From assembly GCA_022705325.1 (NCBI GenBank), contig JAKJER010000019.1:59130-123129 (forward strand): DNA of 64,000 nt, in the 5' to 3' direction. Source of the DNA: Planctomycetota bacterium (lineage in GTDB: Bacteria > Planctomycetota > Phycisphaerae > SM23-33). This document shows, piece by piece, positions 36,371 through 43,429 of this stretch. A model generated the notes under the pieces. That model was given only the letters and a program-made list of their open reading frames with translations, ran no database searches and was not told where the DNA came from. A program made the translations under genes and the position numbers. The first letter of the stretch is position 1, and the number at the start of each line of letters is the position of its first letter.

Positions 36371-37678
36371 ATGACGCAGTTGGAACAGGCACGGGCGGGC
36401 GTGATCACCCCGCAGATGGAGCGGGTGGCCCAGCGCGAGCGGCTGGCCGGCGAAACGGTCCGCGACGAGGTGGCGGCCGGTCGGCTGGTCATTCCCGCCA
36501 ATCGCCTTCACCTGGCCGGGCCGGGCGGGGGCGAATCGGTCCTCGACCCCTGCGGGATCGGCCGCTGCTGCACCACCAAGATCAACGCCAACATCGGCGC
36601 CTCGCCCCTGTCGAGTTGCCGCGACCTGGAGCTGACCAAGCTCCAGTGGGCCGTCCGCTACGGGGCCGACGCCGTCATGGACCTGTCCACCGGGGGCGAC
36701 CTGGACGCCACCCGCGAGCACCTGATCGCCCACGCGACCGTGCCGATCGGCACGGTCCCCATGTACTCCATGATCGTCGGGCGCAAGGTCGAAGACCTGA
36801 CCCGCGAGGACATCCTGGCGGCCATCCGCCACCAGGCCGCCCAGGGCGTGGATTTCTTCACCATCCACGCGGGCATCCTCCGCAAGCACATCGACCTGGC
36901 CTGCCGGCGCAAGATGGGCATCGTCTCGCGGGGCGGCAGCCTGCTGGCCCGCTGGATGGTCCACCACGGGCGCGAGAACCCCATGTACGAGATGTTCGAC
37001 GAGATCACGGCCATCCTCAAGGAGTACGACGTGGCCTACTCTCTGGGAGACGGGCTTCGCCCGGGCTGCCTCGCGGACGCCAGCGACGACGCCCAGTTCG
37101 CCGAGCTGGACGTGCTGGGCGAGCTGGTGGACCGCTCGCGGGCAGCCGGCGTGCAGGCGATGGTCGAGGGGCCGGGGCACATCCCCTTCGACCAGATCGA
37201 GATGAACATGAAGCGCCAGCAGGCCGTCTGCGACGGCGCGCCGTTCTACGTGCTGGGACCGGTGGTGAGCGACGTGTTCCCCGGCTACGATCACATCACC
37301 TCGTGCATCGGGGCCACGGCGGCCGCCTTCCACGGCGCCAGCTTCCTGTGCTACGTGACGCCCACCGAGCACCTGGGCCTGCCGACGGCAGAGGACGTTC
37401 GTGCCGGCTGCGTCGCCTACAAGATCGCCGCCCACGCCGCCGACGTGGCCCGAGGCCTGCCCGCCGCCCGCGACTGGGACGACGCGATGGCCGACGCCCG
37501 CGCCGCCTTCAACTGGCAGCGGCAATTCGAGCTTGCCTTCGACGGCGAGGCCGCGCGAGCCATCCGCTCCCGCGACCGTGACCTCGCCGGCGACAGCGAC
37601 TACTGCTCCATGTGCGGGCGGGACTGGTGCGCCGTGCGGATCTCCAAGGAACTCAAGCAGGCGGCCCGGAACCAGTAG
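36371..37678 (+). CDS. thiC: Phosphomethylpyrimidine synthase ThiC
   Basis: A 435-residue radical SAM enzyme that rearranges AIR to HMP-P in thiamine synthesis. Landmarks are GRCCTTKINANIG, MDLSTGGDLDATRE, GTVPMYSM, VEGPGHIPFDQIEMN, CYVTPTEHLGLP and the C-terminal cluster motif CSMCGRDWC (CX2CX4C). CCGGAG lies eight bases before ATG 36371. A TAAAAT -10-like sequence at 36340-36345 may be the promoter. No TPP riboswitch was found in the 105-bp space to recJ. The stop codon lies inside a GTAGCC-type repeat. Confidence 0.96.
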   Translation: MTQLEQARAGVITPQMERVAQRERLAGETVRDEVAAGRLVIPANRLHLAGPGGGESVLDPCGIGRCCTTKINANIGASPLSSCRDLELTKLQWAVRYGADAVMDLSTGGDLDATREHLIAHATVPIGTVPMYSMIVGRKVEDLTREDILAAIRHQAAQGVDFFTIHAGILRKHIDLACRRKMGIVSRGGSLLARWMVHHGRENPMYEMFDEITAILKEYDVAYSLGDGLRPGCLADASDDAQFAELDVLGELVDRSRAAGVQAMVEGPGHIPFDQIEMNMKRQQAVCDGAPFYVLGPVVSDVFPGYDHITSCIGATAAAFHGASFLCYVTPTEHLGLPTAEDVRAGCVAYKIAAHAADVARGLPAARDWDDAMADARAAFNWQRQFELAFDGEAARAIRSRDRDLAGDSDYCSMCGRDWCAVRISKELKQAARNQ

Positions 37679-37695
37679 CCTGTAGCCCGTGGCCG
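37675..37695. repeat. GTAGCC-type repeat overlapping the thiC stop codon
   Basis: GTAGCCTGTAGCCCGTGGCC supplies the TAG of thiC. It is a relative of the arms of the palindromic element at 40750-40864. Confidence 0.55.
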
Positions 37696-37752
37696 GTTCT
37701 GCAACCGACGACGGGCAAGCGGCTGGCGGCTGCGAACGTCCCCGAACTCCCA

Positions 37753-37781
37753 TTGCCCCCGTCGGTGCTGTGACCTATACT
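37753..37781 (+). promoter_or_regulatory. Predicted promoter of the trihaem HzsA-like gene
   Basis: TTGCCC (37753-37758), 17-base spacer, TATACT (37776-37781). The predicted leader is about 25 nt and GAGGTG precedes the ATG at 37813. Confidence 0.55.
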
Positions 37782-37812
37782 GAAGGTCGAACCCTTTGCG
37801 ACGAGGTGAATC

Positions 37813-40746
37813 ATGCATCACCGGTTCTGTCTTGCCGTGTCGACGGGTCTGCTGCTGGCCTGCGCGTCGGCCTGGGCGGCCACCGAGAACCTGGCCCCCA
37901 AGGCGAAGATCACCGCCGACTCGCAGCACTCCGCCCAGTACCGCCCCGCCCTGGCAGCCGACGGGGTGGTCCCCGACCCGGGCGCGCAGGACGACGCGGG
38001 CAAGGCCTGGGTGGTCAACGGCAAGACCCACCGCGACGGCGCCCGCATCACCTTCGAGTGGCCCCAGCCGGTGACGGTGCAGACGGTGGTGTACTTCGGG
38101 CGGACCGGATGGGTGTGGGAGGAGAACTTCAAGAGCTGCGAGGTGTACGTGGACGGCGCGGCCGCGCCGGCGGTCAAGGCGGCGCTGAAGATCGGGCACG
38201 GGGCCCAGCCGATCCACCTGCCCGCGCCGGTGAAGCTGCGGAAGCTGGAGCTGAAGTTCGTCGGTTCGTACGGCGGGCCCAACCCCGGCGCGTCGGAGAT
38301 CCGCATCCATCCGACCAAGCCCACCGACAAGGAGCTGGGCAAGTTCATCCCGCCCTTTGACGGCGACAACGCCGTCCTTCCGGAGATCGAGGAATCGCCC
38401 CTGCTGCGCCAGCGGGCCAAAGACGGGTCGATGGGCTTCGACAAGCTGCTGCTCGTCCAGCGCCATCACATCAAGTGTTCGCACGTGTACACCTACCACT
38501 GCGAGGGCCAGCGCAACGGCGGGGGCCTGTTCGTGCTGGACCTCCGCACGGGCCGGCTTCGCAAGCTGGTGGACTCGGCCGACGGGCAGATCTCGAGTTG
38601 CGACCTCTCGTACGACGGCAACGAGATCCTCTTCAGTTGGCGAAAGGAGACCTGCTACCAGGTCTACCGCATCAACGTCGACGGCAGCGGCCTGGTCCAG
38701 CTCACCGACGGCGAGGCCCACAACTACGACGCCTGCTGGCTGCCAGACGGCGACGTCTGCTTCCTGTCCACCCGCGAGCCGCTGGCGGCCTACTGCTTTT
38801 TCACCCCCGTGGGCATCCTCTTCCGCATGAGGCCCGACGGCTCGCAGCAGCGGTGCATCTCGGCCAACTACCTCAACGACTTCACCCCCGCCATCACCAA
38901 CGACGGGCGGATCATCTACGGGCGGTGGGAGTACGTCGACCGCCCGGCCATCCCCATCCAGAGCCTCTGGACGATCAACCCCGACGGGACGAACCTGGCC
39001 GGGTTCTACGGCAACCGGGTGCTGGACCCGGCCTCGTTCATCGAGCCGCAGGCGATCCCGGGGACCGACAAGATCCTCTGCACGCTGACCGGGCACAACG
39101 GCTCGTGCCGCGGGGCCATCGGCGTCATCGATCCGGTCCTGGGCGACAACGCGCAGGCCTCCATCCGCAACGTCACGCCGGACGTCCGCCTGCGGGGCAT
39201 CGAGCACAGTTCCAACGGCCCGCGCGGGCCCTATCAGACGCCCTACCCGATCGACGACCGCTACTTCCTGGTCTCCTACGACGGGCGGATACTCCTGCGC
39301 GACTACGGGTGCACGGAGCAGGCCGTCATCATCGAGCCCCAGGACGGCATGGGATTCTACAATCCCCGCCCGGTCCGCCCGCGCCTGCGCCCGCCCGTGC
39401 GGGCCAGCGTCCTGCCGCCCAAGGCTCCGGAGACCGACACCGCCGTGTTGTACCTCCAGGACGTCTACCGCGGCCTGGGGCCGACCGTCAAACGGGGCGA
39501 GATCAAGCGGCTGGCCGTCGTCCAGGAGATCGAGCGCGGGCTGATCGACTCCAAGGGCATCCGCCGCCCCGCCTTCGACTTCCAGCGCGTCGTCGTCTCG
39601 TGCGGGGCGACCTACGTGCCCAAGAAGGTCTACGGGTTCGTGGACGTGGCCGAGGACGGGTCCGCCGTCTTCGAGGTGCCCGCTCGCCGGCCCATCTACT
39701 TCCTGGCCCTGGACGAGCAGGGACGGGCCGTCCAGCGGATGCGGAGCTTCACCCACCTGATGCCGGGCGAGACGCAGGGCTGCATCGGCTGCCATGAAAA
39801 GCGCACCGACGTGTCGCACTCGCGGGTCCCGGCGGACTCCATCGGCCGGACGCCGGCGAAGATCCAGCCGCCCGAGTGGGGCGTGAAGGGCTTCAACTAC
39901 CTGGAGATCGTCCAGCCGGTGCTGGACAAGCACTGCACGCGGTGTCACTCCGCGGACAAGGCCCCCAAGGGCGTGGACCTCAGCGGCGACCTGACCGACT
40001 ACTTCTGCGTCAGCTACGAGACGCTGGCCCGCGGGCACCGCGTGCTGCGCGTCGTGTATCCGGGCAACGAGGTGTCCGTCGACAATCCCTACACCAAGTG
40101 GATCTCGACCTACAACGGGCAGGAATGGAACATCCTCAAGATCGAGCCGCGAACCTGGGGCTCGCCTGCCAGCAAGCTGGCGGAGATCATCCTGGCCGAC
40201 CACCCGGACGCCGAAGGCAAGCCAAAGGTCAAGCTGTCGGCCGACGAAAAACAGCGAGTCCTTACCTGGATCGACCTGAACGTGCCGTACTACGGGACGG
40301 CCCAGACGGCCTGGCCGGAGATGCCCGGCTGCCGGCGGCAGTATCCCGAGAAGCTGGATGCCACGCTGGCGGAGGTGGCGACGCGCCGCTGCGCGACGTG
40401 CCACGCCGGGGCCCAGGCGGCGGCTGCGCCGGCCAAGGGCAAGCCCAACCCCAAGGCCAAGAGCAAGGCCAAAGCCGAAAGCAAGGCCCCGACCGCGCCG
40501 CCCATTCCGTGCGGGCGATGGCTGCGGATCACCAACCCGCACCTGAATCCGTTCCTGCGGGCCCCGCTGGCCAAGTCCGCCGGCGGCACCGAGAAGTGTG
40601 GCCAAGCCGTCTTCGCCAACACCGACGACCCGGACTACAAGGCCATTCTGGCCACGTTCGATCCGGTGCTCAAGGGCCTGGGCGAGCGCCCCCGCATGGA
40701 CATGCCCGGGGCCACGCCGGCGTCATGTGTGCCGAAAGAACGGTGA
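37813..40746 (+). CDS. Exported HzsA-like propeller protein with three c-type haem motifs and discoidin domain
   Basis: A 977-residue protein. A signal peptide (residues 1-22, ending ACASAWA) leads to an F5/8 type C-like domain (about 25-165; AALAADGVVPDPG, ASEIRIHPT). The middle is a hydrazine-synthase-alpha-like propeller (FVLDLRTGRLRKLVDS, VYRINVDGSGLVQLTDG, GRIIYGRWEYVDRP). Haem sites are CIGCH (about 657), CTRCH (about 709) and CATCH (about 861). A Lys/Ala/Pro-rich linker (PNPKAKSKAKAESKAP) follows the third. No HzsB/C partner is nearby, so I read it as an exported cytochrome of unknown reaction, related in layout to the dihaem protein at 10654. Confidence 0.85.
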   Translation: MHHRFCLAVSTGLLLACASAWAATENLAPKAKITADSQHSAQYRPALAADGVVPDPGAQDDAGKAWVVNGKTHRDGARITFEWPQPVTVQTVVYFGRTGWVWEENFKSCEVYVDGAAAPAVKAALKIGHGAQPIHLPAPVKLRKLELKFVGSYGGPNPGASEIRIHPTKPTDKELGKFIPPFDGDNAVLPEIEESPLLRQRAKDGSMGFDKLLLVQRHHIKCSHVYTYHCEGQRNGGGLFVLDLRTGRLRKLVDSADGQISSCDLSYDGNEILFSWRKETCYQVYRINVDGSGLVQLTDGEAHNYDACWLPDGDVCFLSTREPLAAYCFFTPVGILFRMRPDGSQQRCISANYLNDFTPAITNDGRIIYGRWEYVDRPAIPIQSLWTINPDGTNLAGFYGNRVLDPASFIEPQAIPGTDKILCTLTGHNGSCRGAIGVIDPVLGDNAQASIRNVTPDVRLRGIEHSSNGPRGPYQTPYPIDDRYFLVSYDGRILLRDYGCTEQAVIIEPQDGMGFYNPRPVRPRLRPPVRASVLPPKAPETDTAVLYLQDVYRGLGPTVKRGEIKRLAVVQEIERGLIDSKGIRRPAFDFQRVVVSCGATYVPKKVYGFVDVAEDGSAVFEVPARRPIYFLALDEQGRAVQRMRSFTHLMPGETQGCIGCHEKRTDVSHSRVPADSIGRTPAKIQPPEWGVKGFNYLEIVQPVLDKHCTRCHSADKAPKGVDLSGDLTDYFCVSYETLARGHRVLRVVYPGNEVSVDNPYTKWISTYNGQEWNILKIEPRTWGSPASKLAEIILADHPDAEGKPKVKLSADEKQRVLTWIDLNVPYYGTAQTAWPEMPGCRRQYPEKLDATLAEVATRRCATCHAGAQAAAAPAKGKPNPKAKSKAKAESKAPTAPPIPCGRWLRITNPHLNPFLRAPLAKSAGGTEKCGQAVFANTDDPDYKAILATFDPVLKGLGERPRMDMPGATPASCVPKER

Positions 40747-40749
40747 TCG

Positions 40750-40864
40750 GTAGCCCGTAGCCGGTAGCCTGGAGTCCACGCTGAAAAGATAAGGACCTGA
40801 GGGCGTTCTGCCACCCTCAGGTCCTCTTCCTATTACAGACTACTGGCTCCGGGCTACGGGCTAC
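40750..40864. repeat. Palindromic GTAGCCC element with embedded bidirectional terminator
   Basis: Outer arms GTAGCCCGTAGCC (40750-40762) and GGCTACGGGCTAC (40852-40864) are perfect inverted copies. A perfect 12-bp hairpin sits between them. The right arm contains the TAG stop of the minus-strand DUF1080 gene. Confidence 0.7.
40792..40825. terminator. Bidirectional terminator hairpin between convergent genes
   Basis: AGGACCTGAGGG (40792-40803) and CCCTCAGGTCCT (40814-40825) pair perfectly with a 10-nt loop. The minus-strand side is followed by a T-rich run, the plus-strand side by CTTCC. Confidence 0.65.
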
Positions 40865-41799
40865 TTTTCCTCGAGCACCCAGATATTCCGGTAGCACACC
40901 GGGTTGCCGTGGTCCTGCCAGTTGAGGTTGCCCGGCTTGGCCTCGCGGCGCAGCTCGACGTTGTCGTGGATCTTGATGCCGTTGTGCAGCACGGTCAGGC
41001 GGGGCTTGCCGGTCGGCTTGCCGTCCTTGACCTCCACGCGGTACTCCACGTCGTAGGTCTGCCACTGGAGCGGCGGGGCCGAGGCCAGCGAGAACACGTC
41101 GAACGTGTCGGGGTCCTTGTACTTGTACAGCCCGCCGCACCCGCCGCCGGTGTAGGTGTTCATGCCGAAGCTGTCGAGCACCTGGATCTCCTCGCCGTTG
41201 GGCAGGAAGCAGCCGCTGTTGCCCCGCCCCTGGCTGGTGGCCGGGGGCATGAGCGGGCAGCGGAACTCCACGTGATACTTGAAGCTGCCGGCGAACTGTC
41301 GCTTGGAGTTCATCCCGCCCTTGGGCACCTGGATGGCGCCCTCCTCGACGATCTTCCACTCCTGCTCCTGTCCGCCCTTGAGCGGCTTCTTGACCAGCTC
41401 GTCGAAGTTCTTTCCGTCCAGGATCACGACCGCGCCGGCCGGCGGTTTGAGCCCCAGCGTCGGCGAGAGCCGCTCCACCCGCTTGAGCTGGATGGCCTTA
41501 TCGCCCGCCTTGCCGCTGACGGCGAAGTCGCCCCACTTGGCCTCCGCGCCGCCCCCGCTCAGCACGATCGAGTCGCCCTCGACCTTGCCGTTCAGTTCGA
41601 TTTTCGGCGCCGTGCTGTCCTTGTCCAGCGGGCGGATCAGCAGCTTGAAGCCTTCCTTGACGGCCACCAGGCGGGCCTCCGCCTTCTGGTCGCCCACCGT
41701 GCCCTCGTAGAGGCCCTGGGCCTTGTCGATCTCCACCGCGGCCGCAGCCACGCCCGCGCACGCCACGCACGCTACCACCAGCCAAGCCAGACGATGCAT
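40861..41799 (-). CDS. 3-keto-disaccharide hydrolase family (DUF1080) exported protein
   Basis: A 312-residue protein with a signal peptide (MHRLAWLVVACVACAGVAAA). A first beta domain (about residues 22-120) precedes the DUF1080 concanavalin-like domain (about 125-312): VILDGKNFDELVKKP, FRCPLMPPATSQGRGNSGCF, EIQVLDSFGMNTYTGGGCGGLY, NLNWQDHGNPVCYRNIWVLE. DUF1080 members include 3-keto-disaccharide hydrolases/lyases that cleave C3-oxidised glycosides. AGGAG precedes ATG 41799. The adjacent same-strand gene is a Gfo/Idh oxidoreductase, the enzyme class that would make the 3-keto substrate. Confidence 0.88.
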   Translation of the reverse strand: MHRLAWLVVACVACAGVAAAAVEIDKAQGLYEGTVGDQKAEARLVAVKEGFKLLIRPLDKDSTAPKIELNGKVEGDSIVLSGGGAEAKWGDFAVSGKAGDKAIQLKRVERLSPTLGLKPPAGAVVILDGKNFDELVKKPLKGGQEQEWKIVEEGAIQVPKGGMNSKRQFAGSFKYHVEFRCPLMPPATSQGRGNSGCFLPNGEEIQVLDSFGMNTYTGGGCGGLYKYKDPDTFDVFSLASAPPLQWQTYDVEYRVEVKDGKPTGKPRLTVLHNGIKIHDNVELRREAKPGNLNWQDHGNPVCYRNIWVLEEK

Positions 41800-41837
41800 G
41801 TGAGAACTCCTGAAGGAGAAACCCAAAGGACTCAAAG

Positions 41838-41890
41838 GACATAAGGGACGTTCCCTTCTTGTCTCTTGAGTCCTTTCGGTCCCTTATGTC
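41838..41890. repeat. Inverted repeat between Gfo/Idh and DUF1080 genes
   Basis: GACATAAGGGAC (41838-41849) and GTCCCTTATGTC (41879-41890) are perfect inverted copies, extended by related AAAGGACTC/GAGTCCTTT segments, 3 bases after the Gfo/Idh stop on the minus strand. It may act as a transcriptional stop or as a mobile repeat. Confidence 0.6.
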
Positions 41891-41893
41891 TTT

Positions 41894-43321
41894 CTAAACT
41901 TCCCAGCCCTTGCGGTATTGCCGGCCGATGTGGCGGTTGAGGTCCGGGATGTTGGTGCACTTCATGTTGGGCCCGTCCCACTCGACCTTGTTGCCCAGCC
42001 CGGCCTTCATCGCCAGGGCCCCCAGCAGGACCACCTCGGTCAGTCGGCTGGCGACCTCGAAGTTGGAGCAGGCGGGCTGCCCGCCTCGGACGGCCTGGAA
42101 GAAGTCGCCGTGGTGCCCGCCCTTGACGCGGGGCAGGGTCTTGTCCGGCGCGGGGAAGGCCTTGTGGGCTTCCTCGGGCAGGATCCGCGTGCCGTTGCCG
42201 TACGTCTCGGTGTACATGATGCCCTTGTCGCCCACGTACAGCGTGCCGTTGCCGCCCAACTTGCGCTCGTACTTCTTCTCCAGTTCCAGAACCAGGGGCG
42301 GTTTGTTCTGCGACCTGCTGTCCACGCTGTCGGCCGTCTCGCCCTGGCCGGCCTTGCGGATGCCCTTGCGCTTGCCGTCGAACCAGTACACCTTGACCGC
42401 CGGCATCTCGCCGCGGGCGGGGAAGTCCCAGCGGATCTTCGTGCCGATCGGGAAGCGCTCCTCCGTCCCGCCGGCCTGCTCCTCCACCACCACGCTGGTC
42501 GGGTGCTCCAGCTTCAGCGCCCAGACCGCCCCGTCCATGACGTGGCAGCCCATGTTGCCCAGCGAACCGTCGCCGAAGTCGTGCCACCCGTGCCACTCGT
42601 GGGGGTGCAGGTCCTTGTGGTAGTCGCGGTAGGGGGCCGGGCCGATCCAGCAGTCCCAGTCCATTCCCTCGGGCGGCTTGATGGTCGGCGGGCGCGGGCC
42701 CACCCCGCCGTTGGCCCGGTCCGACCAGCAGTAGACCTCCGTCACCTTGCCGATCGCTCCCGCCCAGATGTACTCGCACAGCCGCCGGTAGCCCTCGCCG
42801 CTGTGGCCCTGGTTGCCCATCTGCGTGGCCACCTTATACTGCTTGGAGAACTCCGCCATGCGGCGGGCCTCGGAGATCTGGTAGCACATGGGCTTCTCGA
42901 CGTAGGCGGCGATGCCCGACTTCATCGCCATCAGCGCCGGCGGGGCGTGGTGGTGATTCGGTGTGGCCACCAGGATCGCGTCGATCTCCTTGGCCATCGT
43001 GTCGAACATCTTGCGATAGTCGCTGAAGGTCTTGACCGTCGAGACGTCCAGGTCGCCGTTGATCTTCTTGGCCCGCTCCAGGGCGCCGGCGAGCTTCTTG
43101 GGGTCCGGTTCGACCAGGGCCACCAGGTGCTCCCTCGCGGCTTGCGGGACGTGCGCCCCGGTGCCCTGCCCCCCGCAGCCGATCACGGCGACGCGGAGCT
43201 TCTTGCCCGGCTGGGCCGCTCCCAGCACGTAGGGCATGTGGACCGTCCGGCTGGCGGCGACGGCGGCCGATGCGGCGACGGCATGGCCGAGAAAACGACG
43301 GCGACTGTGGCGTGTGGTCAT
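41894..43321 (-). CDS. Tat-exported Gfo/Idh/MocA family oxidoreductase
   Basis: A 475-residue NAD(P)-dependent sugar dehydrogenase-like protein. The Tat signal MTTRHSRRRFLGHAVA is followed by VAVIGCGGQGTGAH (Rossmann motif), ATPNHHHAPPALMAM, EKPMCYQISEA (the EKP motif with catalytic Lys) and HEWHGWHDFGDGSLGNMGCHVMD (the substrate-binding GNxGxH region). Tat export implies folding with the cofactor in the cytoplasm. It lies upstream of the DUF1080 gene and probably oxidises C3 of a glycoside. Divergent from the FG-GAP protein gene. Confidence 0.92.
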   Translation of the reverse strand: MTTRHSRRRFLGHAVAASAAVAASRTVHMPYVLGAAQPGKKLRVAVIGCGGQGTGAHVPQAAREHLVALVEPDPKKLAGALERAKKINGDLDVSTVKTFSDYRKMFDTMAKEIDAILVATPNHHHAPPALMAMKSGIAAYVEKPMCYQISEARRMAEFSKQYKVATQMGNQGHSGEGYRRLCEYIWAGAIGKVTEVYCWSDRANGGVGPRPPTIKPPEGMDWDCWIGPAPYRDYHKDLHPHEWHGWHDFGDGSLGNMGCHVMDGAVWALKLEHPTSVVVEEQAGGTEERFPIGTKIRWDFPARGEMPAVKVYWFDGKRKGIRKAGQGETADSVDSRSQNKPPLVLELEKKYERKLGGNGTLYVGDKGIMYTETYGNGTRILPEEAHKAFPAPDKTLPRVKGGHHGDFFQAVRGGQPACSNFEVASRLTEVVLLGALAMKAGLGNKVEWDGPNMKCTNIPDLNRHIGRQYRKGWEV

Positions 43322-43429
43322 AGGCCTGTCCTTGCGAGCGGCGCAACCCCCGACCGACCTGGCCGGGCGGCAGACGTCTCTCACAAGCAACGGATGCGGA
43401 GGCGGGAGATTTCGGGTAAAGTGGCGGGC

